A stretch of 64,000 nucleotides of DNA. It comes from Margaritifera margaritifera (Eukaryota > Mollusca > Bivalvia > Unionida > Margaritiferidae). Below are positions 1 to 9,667 of this stretch, one piece after another. How positions within the stretch are numbered: the first letter of the stretch is position 1; every line of letters starts with the position of its first letter. Where the stretch lies: NCBI GenBank assembly GCA_029931535.1, contig JAQPZY010001495.1, positions 2,020,001-2,084,000 on the forward strand, in the 5' to 3' direction. The notes beneath the pieces were generated by a model. That model did no database searches and was not told the DNA's origin. It saw nothing but the letters and a program-made list of their open reading frames with translations. A program made the position numbers and the translations under genes.

Positions 1-2733
1 TCCTGTGCAAATTCATGATGTGGCAAAGTTTGAACGACAAAATAATATTTCAGTTAATGGTTTTGGTATGGATGATGGTAACAATTATCCATTGCATTGT
101 CATCAATATCTTTTGAAAAAGAAATGTGGATTTGCTTTGTATTGACCATGGAACCAAAGATGATCACTACTGCTGGATTAAAAACTTTAGCGGAATTATG
201 AATGGTCAATATAATAAAAACAGCATAAAATGTTATACTGCAGAAAATGCCTTCATGGTTTTATACGAGAAGACTTACTTGTACAACATGGCCAAGATTG
301 TATAAATACCACAAAAGCTGTAATGCCCAATAAAAACAACAATATTAGCACGTTTGATAAACTAAATTACAAAATGAGAGTGCCTTTTATTATTTATGCT
401 GATTTTGAAGCTCTTATTGTTCCTTTTGAAAACATCAAAGTTGTTCAAGATGACTCAAAAAGTTCTTTTACGCCAGAATGCAAAGAACATGATCCCTGCA
501 GTTATTCATACACATTGGCTGTGTCAACGAAAACTTTAGCAAACCTTTAAAATTATATCTCTGTGCTGACTGTGTATACCATTTCATTAGTAGCTTACTT
601 GATTAAGTAGGATATATCAGTAATGTTCCTTCAGCAAAAATGATTTATACACCAGAAGACATTGACAATTTTATGACCTCTGACAATTACTGGATTTGCG
701 AAAAACCACTGAGTTACGATAGAGTTAGAGATTATTGTCATTATACAGACAAACATCGTGGTCCTGCTCATAGCCAATATAATCTTCGTCTAAAGCGACC
801 AGAATGTATTCCAGTGGTGTTACATAATTTGAGAGGTTATGATTCCATTTCATATTAAAACATTTTGGAAAATATGACCGAAGCATCTCTTGTATTCCAA
901 ATAACATGGAAAAATATATGTCATTTTCACTTGGCTGCCTGCGTTTTATAGATAGCTACCAGTTTATGGCAGCTTCTCTAAGTAAGCTAGTCGTAAATGC
1001 AAAAGCTGGAAAAGGGTTTAAACATACTGCTAAGGAATTTGGCCATCATGTCGATTTGATCACACGCAAAGGAGTTTATCCATACAATTGCATGTCATCT
1101 TGGGACAAATTTGATGAAACTAGTCTGCCACCAAAAGAAGATTTTTATCACCAACTTGACAACGAAGATATTTCTAATAAGCATTACAAACATGCCTGCA
1201 ATGTCTGGAATAAATTGGATATTAAAAATCTTGGTGAATATCATGATCTATATCTGAAAACGGATGTGTAGTTCTAGTTTATGTTTTTGAACATTTTAGA
1301 GAAAACTGCATAAGATATTACAGTTTAGATTCCTGTCCTGGATTAGGTTGGAATGCTGCGCCTAAAATTTATAAAGTACGTTTAGAACTCATGACTTATA
1401 TAGAGATGCATAATCCAGAAAACATTCTGAAGCTAATAACCATAAAGATTCAGAAAAGTATGATCCTAAACAAGTTTCCAAGCACATTATTTACTTAAAT
1501 AGATATAATCTTTATGGCTGCGCAATGTCACAAAAATTACCAGTAAGTGGATTTTCTTGAATGAATCCAGACCATTTTACTCGAGAACTATTACAGAGCG
1601 ATGATGATACTGGCTACATTCTTGAAGTCGATCTTGAGTATCCACCTGGAATTCATGACCTGCGTAATGACTATCCACTTGCACCAGAAAATATCATCGT
1701 GGATAACGCTATGTTAAGCCCTCATATCCTACTTCTTAAAGATAAACTCAGATTTGTCAATTTTAATGTTCCAGAACTCATTCCAAATCTAATGGATAAA
1801 ACGCGGTATGCCATTCACTACTGTATTCTGAGGCAATATCTCAATTTGGGTATGCAGCTCATTAGAATTCGTCGTGTAATACAATTCTAGCAAGAAGCCT
1901 GGTGGAAAACGTATATCGATTTTAATACAGAAAAAAAAATCTGGCTAAGATTGACTTTGAAAAAGATTTCTTTAAGCTCATGAACAATTTAGTCTTTTGT
2001 AAAATTATGGAAAATATTAGAAAGCGAGTCAACATAGAAATAGTCAACAAACAAGAACGACGTGATAATTAGTTGCTGATCCAGGATTTGTCGCCATGAA
2101 AATATTTAGTAGCGATTAATAGAAAGAAAGTAAATATTGTTTTTAATAAGCAAATTTATGTTGGTTTCACTGTGCTCGATCTTTCAAAGTTGCTTATGTA
2201 TAATTTTCATTACGGACACATTAATCAGGTCAAATTGCTTTTTACCGATACAGATTCGTTGTGCTATGAAATCGAGACAGATGATATTTACAAAAACATA
2301 TTAGCTTCAAAAGATGTATTTGACTTTTCTGAGTATCCGGAAGAAAATGAATATTACAGCGAAGACAACAGAATGGTGATAGGCAAGTTTAAAGATGAAA
2401 CCAAATCAGTACAGATATTAGAAATTATTATTCAGTCAGGCTTGTTAATAATAGTACTAAATAGAAAGAAAAAGGTATCAAAACAGGAGTTGTTAAAAAT
2501 CTTATTACACATGAAGATTATACAAAAGCAAGAGTGAACAACAGTATGCAAGCATGAATACTTTCAGATCAAATCACCACGTTATACACACTGTAACGCT
2601 AAACAAAATAGGACTTTCTTTGTATGATGATAAACGTTATGTCCTGGATGATAATATCAATACCTTAGTTCATAGCCATTATGACACCAAAAAATATAAC
2701 TCAGATATTTTCACAGAGTTAATTTTAATCTAA
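1..2733 (+). pseudogene. Protein-primed DNA polymerase B (Polinton/Maverick), 5'-truncated by window edge, broken
   Basis: The pieces, read in order across several frames, match the protein-primed family B polymerase of Polintons, which replicates the linear element. A zinc-finger-like CRKCLHGF lies near 240. Exonuclease motif I, FIIYADFEAL, is near 390-415. LHNLRGYDS is near 820-845 and YHDLYLKTDV (exo III) near 1240-1270. The palm follows: NLYGCAMSQKLPVSGF near 1507-1556, DLEYPPGIHDLRNDYPLAPE near 1630-1690, KLMNNLVFCKIMENIRKR near 1975-2028 and the catalytic FTDTDSLCYEIE near 2241-2276. The C terminus ends at a TAA near 2731. The longest open pieces are about 110-120 residues, separated by stops and frameshifts, so the gene is dead. 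The N terminus lies outside the window. Capsid genes follow on the same strand, as in Polintons. Family assignment is firm; exact boundaries are approximate. Confidence 0.9.
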
Positions 2734-3072
2734 AAAAATCTAGCATCTTTTTCCAGTTATATAATCTGCTTTTCTATTTTTAAAAATATTGCTTTTCATT
2801 TAGACTTTTTATGTAATCTAATATATCATACAATAACAGTTTTAAAAAAATAGGATTCATTTTTAATTACCATTTTATCAAAATTATTCAAATTACTTTA
2901 ACAGTAGTAAAGCAAAATGTCGTTATTGAGCGACACATTCAGGGAAGACCAAGACTGACCGAGCAAAGCGAGGTCGTGACTGGGCGACCATGATATCGAG
3001 TGGCTCCTCAGAAACTAGAACCACCGAACTACGAATAACCAATTTTATTTAACATTACCGAGTGACAGTACT
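2734..3072. other. Spacer between polymerase and minor capsid pseudogenes
   Basis: No coding signal is seen. It contains an AT-rich stretch followed at about 2925-3030 by a less AT-rich piece with an imperfect hairpin, GACCGAGCAAAGCGAGGTC, near 2957-2975. It may have held a promoter for the capsid genes, but nothing shows this directly. Confidence 0.4.
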
Positions 3073-3864
3073 ATGGATGTGTTTCCAAACAATAAATGAT
3101 ATTGTTTCACAGCCAAAGTACCTGAAGCCATACAAATGGATCACGAAGCTCATTGTAAAGTCGCTTTGGTAGAAATCATTCATCCCACAATATAAACGAA
3201 GGTCAAAACACTTTAATCTTCGATATCCTGAACAAACAAGCTCAAAAACAGTTGGACAAATGTGAACCTGGTTATTACGAATAAAAAAAAAACATCACCC
3301 ACTATTCCTCCTTTGACTACCTATACCATGAGAATTCCTGTATTATTTTAATGCTCAACATCTCGTGGAAACGATTGTTGCTAATTTTAACGATCAGTTT
3401 GGCAAAGCCCTGGATAATGCTTGTAAAAGTGTACTGATTGAGTACCATAATATTGCTCATCGTCTTAAAATGCATTAATGCCTTCTCTTCTGGGTGGATA
3501 CACTTCTCTGACTTCTATAAAAGACGTTTAAAACAACAATCGATTCTATAAGTATTTTCGCTACCCTGTCGAATTAAACGAAGGATTGAATTTCTTGTTT
3601 GTGTACTCGGATGTGGTCGAGGAGAACGTGGTGGGAAATACAGCCGTTCCGTTACTGAGATTCATTCCCTTCAAAGTGGATTCTGCCATCGCTGCTTACG
3701 ATGAAGGAGGAAACACGTATCACGTTCAACGTGAATTTGTACGTCCTCATAATCTTCCTGTCAGTAAATCGTATTTTGACAGTGTCAACATTAGTATAAA
3801 AGGAGATCTTGGATAAAATATTCTTTTCTCGAAAGGAAAAGTCACGGTGAAATTACATTTTTAA
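3073..3864 (+). pseudogene. Polinton minor capsid (penton-type) protein, degenerate
   Basis: The N-terminal part contains FPNNK and KVALVEIIHPT, resembling the Polinton minor capsid start in which a 'yFPnN..s.F...L..p..l.g.wevgL.Ei.yP' pattern is usual. The C-terminal part is a 76-residue open piece at 3586-3816 with LNFLFVYSDVVEENVVGNTA, then PLLRFIPF. It runs on past a stop to VTVKLHF at 3844-3861, which matches the family's closing strand. In Polintons this single jelly-roll protein is thought to form the vertices of the virion. Several stops and frame changes separate the halves. The ATG at 3073 is the first convenient one, not a demonstrated start. The gene sits between polymerase and basic protein on the same strand. 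Confidence 0.75.
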
Positions 3865-3886
3865 AAACGATTCTCCAGTGAATTGT

Positions 3887-4329
3887 AACAGTTGTATCAT
3901 GTGTACCAAGGAGTCGCTCGACAACGAGGACGTGGTTTAGGAGATATGTTAAAATCAGCTTTTCGTACGGTAGCACCAATCTTAAAACCTATGGTGACTC
4001 GAGGATTGCATGCTTTCAAAGATGCCACTTTGTAGCAAGGAAAAGAATTTCTTCAAAACGTCCTCATCGACAAACAAAATCCTAAAGAAGCCTAAATGAG
4101 AGCAGAAAAAAATGTGGTGCTTCAAACTGGAAAAGACCTTTTGGGTCGCAGAGACACTCCTATAAGTTAGCTTCACATTTCTGGCCAAGGTATTACTTCT
4201 TTCTCAACGCCACAGCTAGGAGGAATCAGAAAGAGACGCCGAAACTCCTTCAGATCTCATCAACATGTTCAGAAAAAGAATAAGAAAAGAAGAACAGAAG
4301 CGGTCAAAGAATTGGACATTTTTTATTAA
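3887..4329 (+). pseudogene. Small basic virion-type protein of Polinton, degenerate
   Basis: One frame reads YHVYQGVARQRGRGLGDMLK near 3893-3950, then a helical stretch with APILKPMVTRG, then an Arg/Lys-rich tail, GGIRKRRRNSFRSHQHVQKK near 4210-4275, and ends LDIFY before TAA at 4327. At least three stops interrupt it. The 'Gly-Arg-rich start, hydrophobic middle, basic tail' plan matches the small protein encoded between minor and major capsid genes in many Polintons, sometimes compared with the adenovirus pX/core peptides. Role is inferred from position and composition only. Confidence 0.6.
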
Positions 4330-4344
4330 TAATTGAGAAAACAA

Positions 4345-5340
4345 ATGAAAATGATGCACCGAGATTTTTGCGAATGTTCCAAGTCAGAACTTGATCTGTT
4401 TGCCATGCCACGAACCATGATGACGATGCAAGAATCCCAATGGGTATAATTTCATCCTGTCTCGTCTTTGACTACCTCAGCACCTATCGAATTTGATTAA
4501 GAGGTCAACCCGAAGATTACATCGATCTGAATAGCAGTCACTTGTACCTGAAAGTCAAAGATCTCAAAGTAGACAAATAGCATTCCAGGGGAAGATGCCA
4601 GAGTAGCTCCCGTCAACAATTTCATGCATTCGTTGTTCAGCGAAGCGGATTTGTACTTTAATAACAAACTGGTCACCAACAGCATGGACATATACCCTTA
4701 CCGAGCGTACCTGGAACATCTCTTGAAGAAGCCAAGAACACACATCTGGATGCTTCCGTGGTATAGAAACCTGATACATTGGATGTTTTCAACGACACAG
4801 AGTTGACAGAAGCGGACGATCCTCACAATGTTGGATTTAACGACCGTCGAAAGAAAACCAAACAAGGACACAGTTAACAACTGATGGATCGTTTGCATTT
4901 GGACATGTGGTTGCAAGACAAGTATCTGTTGAATGGAGTGGATGTACACATTATACTGAATCGAAGTAGTACCGTCTTCCATTTGATGGCCAGTCCCAAC
5001 GAGTACAAGTGAAAACCTTCACCATTGCCTGTGTACTCCGATCCAAGATCGAAGATTATGTGTTTCAAGGCTAGCTACCCAAACGTTTGCTCATTGGCAT
5101 AGTCAGTAATGCGGCCCTGAACGGAACCATCGATCAAAATCCTTTCGAGTTCCAACACTTCAACGCATCCAAGATAGAAGTCACTCGAGATGGCCAGACG
5201 TTGTGTACCAGACCTTTTAAACCTAACTTTGCCCAGAAAAAATTACTTTAGATCTTACTTGAAACTGTTAGAAGCCACGGGACAGTTAGGCACCAACAGT
5301 AGCCACGGTATTTCGTACAAGGATTTTGCAGGAACGTTCT
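4345..5340 (+). pseudogene. Polinton major capsid protein (double jelly-roll), degenerate, C terminus lost
   Basis: Starting at ATG 4345, the reading frame gives CSKSELDLFAMPRTMMTMQE, the characteristic N-terminal signature of the Polinton major capsid protein, followed by PEDYIDLNSSHLYLKVK near 4512-4562. Then come NNFMHSLFSEADLYFNNKL near 4615-4670 and IYPYRAYLEHLL near 4690-4725. Further on, in shifted frames, are LHLDMWLQDKYLLNGVDVHI near 4890-4950 and LRSYLKLLEATGQLGT-like text near 5240-5295. The family forms the icosahedral shell. Frameshifts occur about every 100-200 bases. At about 5330-5345 the capsid reading ends abruptly and protease sequence begins, consistent with a deletion that removed the capsid C terminus and the protease N terminus. 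Confidence 0.85.
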
Positions 5341-5795
5341 CATCGAAAACCTAAAGATGTTCAAGACTATGTCATCAACACAGACTACAGTCATCGACCA
5401 GGAACCGTCAACTTTCCCAACGATCACAATATTTTGATTCTTATGGATTATCTCCTCTGGAAGATGACATCATTGATTTTATGAGAAGAAATGCTGTATC
5501 GAGTCAATTCAATAATGTGAGATTACAAGGATTAGATTCCATGGTGTGTGGATAATATTCTGTGTATTTAAAAAAAAATTCATTAACTCAGTTGTGGATT
5601 TCCTTTAGAACATTTAGTGACTTGTTTCGACCGTGAGTACTCTTAGAAATGATGATAAAAATAGAAAGATGGTTTTGTGAACATTATGGCTACCTCTTTT
5701 CTTTAGCTCAGGAACGAAGTTTGCATCGATGGCAAAATGGCAGTGTCTTAGAGCATTGGAAGTCAAGTTTGGTTCCACAACGTTGTCAACCTTAA
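5341..5795 (+). pseudogene. Adenain-like cysteine protease (Polinton PRO), fragment
   Basis: The sequence reads VINTDYSHRPGT near 5371-5408, FDSYGLSPLEDDIIDFMRRN near 5430-5497, then LQGLDSMVCG near 5524-5551, and after a gap CFDREYS near 5620-5640. The 'FDS-G', 'LQ...S..CG' and closing 'CFD' elements match the C48/adenain-type protease that processes Polinton virion proteins; the Cys of VCG is the expected nucleophile. The His expected right after PGT ('GTHW' in the family) is not there; the frame reads GTVNF instead. The N terminus is missing at the junction with the capsid pseudogene. Stops are present, so the product is inactive. Confidence 0.75.
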
Positions 5796-6036
5796 AAACA
5801 CGTTCATGTTTAATATTTTTTGTTTGCATGTTTGTTTTCCAGTTTGAGTTAGAGAAGATTCTTCTCCTTATTATTAAACGTTGATTTTAAAAAAATGGTG
5901 TTGTCTTGTCTTTTATTGAAAACAAATTGTATTGACATGCTCTTTCACATTCTCTCTATTGATCCTGGTCATGTTGTCTTTCACGTCCGCGTACTGAATC
6001 GGAGGGATGTTTTCCTTCAAGTCCGTGCTTCAAGCA
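5796..6036. other. Spacer before the stem-loop gene pair
   Basis: No coding signal is seen. A small palindrome GAGAAGATTCTTCTC lies near 5853-5867. The 3' half leads directly into the promoter of the first stem-loop gene. Confidence 0.4.
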
Positions 6037-6042
6037 TATAAA
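6037..6042 (+). promoter_or_regulatory. TATA box of first stem-loop gene
   Basis: TATAAA in the context GCATATAAAGCAG lies 64 bases upstream of the ATG at 6101. A start site about 30 bases downstream would give a 5' leader of roughly 30-35 bases, like replication-dependent histone genes. Its match in position to the second gene's TATA box supports it. Confidence 0.6.
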
Positions 6043-6100
6043 GCAGTGCGTTCAGTCTGGACAATCAACGTTGACTCGTCAACCAAAGAAAGTTATTAGA

Positions 6101-6498
6101 ATGGCAAAACTCAGCGAAGCCCTGGTGCACACGCACAGGGTTAGAAACCATCTGATTCAGAAGAGCACGGACAAGAAGGCTCCAATTCTCTTGAAAATGG
6201 CTCAAGACATCTTGGAAGATGTGATTCAAGAGGAAATCATCAGGGAAAGAGAAAAAGTGAGAGGAGAAGAAAAACAAACAGGAAGGAACATCTAAGATAT
6301 CAAACCTTTCTTAGAAGGCAACAACAGCAGCGAGAACCTCAGCAGCAGCAACAACAACAGCAATAACAACAACATGAAGGAGGAGAAGTGGAGTGCAAAA
6401 TGGACACAAAGGAGTTAGTTCTCATTCTCCTTCACAAAAGACGTCCCTGTGCTGCATTGAAGTCCATGGTGAGACGTGGCCATCCTGCCAGCCGCTAA
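6101..6498 (+). pseudogene. Small Polinton-linked protein 1 with histone-type 3' end; frameshifted
   Basis: From ATG 6101 a 64-residue frame (to 6295) is Lys/Glu-rich and helical, with RVRNHLIQKSTDKKAPILLK and MAQDILEDVIQEEI. After a one-frame change near 6250-6290 coding-like text continues: a Gln-rich run near 6315-6380 interrupted by one TAA in a CAA run, then MDTKELVLILLHKRRPCAAL near 6400-6460, ending RGHPASR before TAA at 6496. I do not recognise the protein. The segment LLKMAQDILEDV resembles TLRIAKEFIRDV of the next gene, so the two look like paralogues. A histone fold was considered because of the 3' signal, but the sequence alone does not establish it. The gene is compact: TATA, short leader, short frame, stem-loop 27 bases after the stop, with no AATAAA seen before the stem-loop. 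Confidence 0.6.
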
Positions 6499-6525
6499 AA
6501 CCCAGGACCACTCACTAAAACAAAA

Positions 6526-6546
6526 GGCCCTTTTCAGGGCCACCCA
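6526..6546 (+). terminator. Histone-type mRNA 3' stem-loop 1 with ACCCA
   Basis: GGCCCTTTTCAGGGCC at 6526-6541 is a perfect six-base-pair stem with a TTTC loop and matches the replication-dependent histone consensus GGYYYTNNTNARRRCC-type hairpin. It is followed at once by ACCCA (6542-6546), the usual cleavage position, and then at 6554-6565 by AGAAAAGAGAGA, a purine-rich stretch like the histone downstream element that pairs with U7 snRNA. Upstream flank is A-rich (CTAAAACAAAA), also typical. Confidence 0.88.
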
Positions 6547-6660
6547 GATGTCTAGAAAAGAGAGATACTATCATTTTGCCAACAAATTTGTGTTTTATGT
6601 TTTGTGTATGCTTGTTTATGTCTTTGTCTTTCCCCACCAAAAACTTAAAATCCCTTCCCT

Positions 6661-6668
6661 TATAAAAA
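6661..6668 (+). promoter_or_regulatory. TATA box of second stem-loop gene
   Basis: TATAAAAA lies directly after a C/T-rich stretch. A plausible initiator, TCTCACCACTCT, follows about 25 bases downstream. It sits between the first stem-loop and the second coding stretch, so each gene appears to have its own promoter. Confidence 0.6.
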
Positions 6669-6678
6669 ATGTGTTTGT

Positions 6679-6988
6679 GTGGGTCTCACCACTCTGAGAA
6701 TCGCCAAAGAGTTTATCAGAGATGTCATGGATGATAAAAGCGGTGTGGGCGGAGGAGAAGAGGGTAAAGGAGCAGGAGAGGAAAGAAAGGGAGTGCTTGT
6801 AGAGGGAGAGGGAATTCCCAGATTGGATGCCAGAGGAAGAGGAAGACTGGGAGAAGGAGGACAACGAGCCTCCTTTTAGGCTGACTGTTTCCGTCCGCCG
6901 ATCCAAGGAGTACTTAAATAAGATGTGCCCCTGCTGCCGATCCCGGCTCGGGAAGTGTAGCTGTTCTTTATATAGAGAAACATCATAG
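6679..6988 (+). pseudogene. Small Polinton-linked protein 2, acidic with C-terminal cysteine cluster, histone-type 3' end
   Basis: The start is unclear: a frame from about 6679 gives TLRIAKEFIRDVMDDKSG, similar to a helix in the preceding gene, but no ATG opens it. Coding-like text then moves to the frame that ends at TAG 6986-6988. This includes an acidic stretch PDWMPEEEEDWEKEDNEPPF near 6818-6877, then RLTVSVRRSKEYLNK and a cysteine cluster, MCPCCRSRLGKCSCSLY, near 6923-6973. The CPCC and CSC spacing suggests metal binding. One stop (6800-6802) and one frame change interrupt it. I do not recognise the family. The stem-loop begins 19 bases after the stop. Confidence 0.55.
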
Positions 6989-7007
6989 ATCCAGGACAAA
7001 ACCAAAC

Positions 7008-7028
7008 AGCCCTTTTCAGGGCCACCCA
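7008..7028 (+). terminator. Histone-type mRNA 3' stem-loop 2 with ACCCA
   Basis: AGCCCTTTTCAGGGCC at 7008-7023 repeats the first stem-loop except for the outermost base, leaving a five-pair stem with the same TTTC loop. ACCCA follows at 7024-7028 and the same purine-rich downstream element AGAAAAGAGAGA at 7036-7047. The 3' flanks of both stem-loops are alike for about 60 bases, so gene and signal were duplicated together. Confidence 0.85.
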
Positions 7029-7139
7029 GAGCACTAGAAAAGAGAGATACTAATCCTATTTGACAAACAATTTGTGGTTTATGTTTTGTCTATGTCTATA
7101 TTGTTGACAACTAAAACTTAAAACCCTTGTACCCCTTTT

Positions 7140-7796
7140 CTCTTCTGTGTGATAGTATGTATGCATGTAAGGGTATAGTAGTGTGTCTATAAACACTTCC
7201 TACCCTTGTGTGTGATGATATGTGTGTAAGAGTGCGTGTCTATTTCATTTCCCTTCTTTTACATCCTACCCCTCTTCTTGTGTGATAGTCTGTTGTATGT
7301 ATGGAAGTATAGAGTGTGTGTTTATAAACCCCTACCCTTTTTGTTGGTGGATATAGTAATCAAAAAGCGGGTGCTGGATTGTAGGGATGTGTGTTTGGAT
7401 AGTAATCAAAAAGCGGGTGTTAAATTGTAAGGGGGGTTGGGTTGAATATTATATTCGGTGTGTTAGATTGCAGAGGTGTGTGTGTTGGATTGTAGATTTG
7501 AAAAAAATGTAACATTACATTTTCCCTTGTGGCTATAAACTTTCGACTTTTTTTCTCTTCACCATTTTAACATTACATTTTCCCTTGTGCCTATAAACTT
7601 TCGACCCTTTTTCCCTTTACCATTTTATACATTATATTTTCCCTTGTCCCTATAAACACTTTATAATACCATTCCCATGTTAAACCTATGAACCGATTTA
7701 CCATAGGATTTTCCCTTGTCCTCCAAGTGGCGCTCCATATATCGTATGGGCTAATGTTAATGTCTCATTGTTCCCCAAGTGGCACATACAACTACT
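7140..7796. repeat. TATA-rich repeat zone, possible right terminal region of the first Polinton
   Basis: Five TATAAA(C) motifs occur at 7188, 7323, 7534, 7592 and 7651. The last three are in a tandem of about 58-59 bases sharing ACATTACATTTTCCCTTGT before the TATA. A short phrase CCAAGTGGC is repeated at 7724 and 7776. The zone stops near ACTACT at 7791-7796, which is the reverse complement of AGTAGT, the same six bases that start the complete Polinton at 23,496. If this is the element end, the 6-bp duplication would be AATGTA (7797-7802). The left end lies outside the window, so this is unproven. Confidence 0.4.
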
Positions 7797-9610
7797 AATG
7801 TATTTAATAAAACATGTGATGGCATTCCCTTTCATGGTTAATTGATACATTTATTGTGTTAATTGAGTACCTGCCAAGTCGATGCACTTTACAAGGTACC
7901 ATGAGAGCTCACAGTGGAAATGGCCATGTATTGTTCCATGGATCAAGTAAATATGGGTACCGATTGTCAAAGCATTCAGCATGCATGCAGAACTAGCATG
8001 GTTCCCTGGCCCAATGCACAAATTCCAATACTGATAATAAAATAATTGTGGATATTTGGCTAGTGTCAAAACTTGGCCAACTGGAAATGCCCTATTGACC
8101 TACTAAACAAATAATGCAGAATTAGACCAAATAACAGATTCTATTTTGCGATCGTTGTTGATAAACGTTACTTCATTTTGAGGTGACAAATGGAAAGATG
8201 TGGAAGTTCTTGCAAAGGCAAGTAGTCAGAAATTAGATGGTGATAAAAGAAGAGCGAAATCGTAGATATGATCAAGTAAAGACAGTGAGAAAGTATCAGA
8301 ATCCTGGGAAAATGAATATAAACGGCTGAATTTTGATGCAGAAAAAGATGTGATGTTGTGAAAGAATAAATATAGCTTCTCCACAATAACAGTCGTTCTA
8401 CATCACTTATTTGTAGAAAGCTTTATGGACGGCCTGCAATTGGGATAAGAAAGAAGCCTATTGATTTTGGAGTCAAAAGATCAATAACCAAGGTCAATGT
8501 GACTGAAAGAACAAAATGGTTTACGCAGTTCTACATCGTTTACCTGGACCAAACTTTGTGGATGTCTTGCATTTGGAGCAAGAAGTGGATGGTTGAACAA
8601 TACTACGCGTATCATCTGCACGGTGGTCCTGTTGAAAAACCTTTGCTTCCGGGTTTATATTTCCAAGTTCCTTAACGATTTTTCCCATAGTGTACGTTAG
8701 TAGGGAAAAAACGTTTCTACCCCTATTGATATATAAGTTCAAGCCCTTCCTTTGTGACGTCATTCACATGACGTAATTTATGCATATATTGTAACAATTA
8801 CATCCTAAATACATTTTCATACTTTGTAATGTTTTCAGCGAGAAATGATGCTTGTCATAGGCGAGAAAAGAATCTTCCCCACGTAGGTGGACGGGATAAG
8901 TAAATTTATCACACAAACCGTACTCCCTGGGGTTAGATTTCCCCATCCTGAAGCATCCATCTATGGAATCATGGTCTCAGTTGCCCATAGACTTAACAAA
9001 GAGTAAAATATAAATATAAGTTACTTATCTGAATGGCTTGCAAATTAAAACTCTTGGCTTTTTTTTTACGTTTTCTATCCATTCCCAAGATTGTCAGTCA
9101 TAAAAAATTAATTGAAATAACCTAATATATTTTATTCACTATGATAATATACTTCACTAATTGAATTTATTTTATTACAATACTTTTGAACTGAGAAAAG
9201 TATGGTTCCACCTAAATCCAGATTCTACATCTAACATATTTCATACCTTCTTGGTTCTTACTTTTTGGTTTATTTTAAGGTTTACTGTATATCTGACCAA
9301 ATGGCATTTCTAGGTCTTTGCCAGATCAATAATAATTGATATGTACCGTGTCAATCGCAGGGAACAATTAAGTGGTTATTGACTGCAAAACATTCTTTTC
9401 TGATCGAGGTTTCCAAGCTATTTTAGGGACAAAACACAAACACAGCAGATTAGGTATTAATTTTCTTACATTAGTAATTTCCGCACACAGCTTATGCTCT
9501 TTTAATATGGCGACAATTTTCGATATAATCCTTTTTTACCTTAGTTCCCCCCCCCCCATCAAATGCGGTTACAATTGAATAATATATGATGTGCACATGG
9601 TTTTCTATTA
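7797..9610. other. Gene-poor AT-rich stretch
   Basis: No recognisable gene or element is seen. The open frames are short and lack family signatures. A TGACGTCA palindrome (CRE-like) is at 8755-8762 with a partial copy ATGACGTAAT at 8768-8777; with nothing coding nearby its meaning is unclear. Confidence 0.4.
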
Positions 9611-9667
9611 TTATTATTATTATCATTATTATTATTATTGTTGTTGTTGTTGTTGTTGTTGTTGTTT
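9611..9667 (+). repeat. TTA/TTG trinucleotide microsatellite
   Basis: A run of TTA units passes into a run of TTG units. It is simple repeat only. Confidence 0.9.

Noticed and set aside
6037..7047. Host histone gene pair
   Set aside because: Although the 3' ends are histone-type, none of the frames contains H2A, H2B, H3, H4 or H1 sequence, and the genes sit beside Polinton capsid and protease remnants.
8755..8777. CRE-type promoter (TGACGTCA with a partial copy)
   Set aside because: No gene or transcription-start context was found on either side; a single 8-base palindrome is expected by chance in a window of this size.
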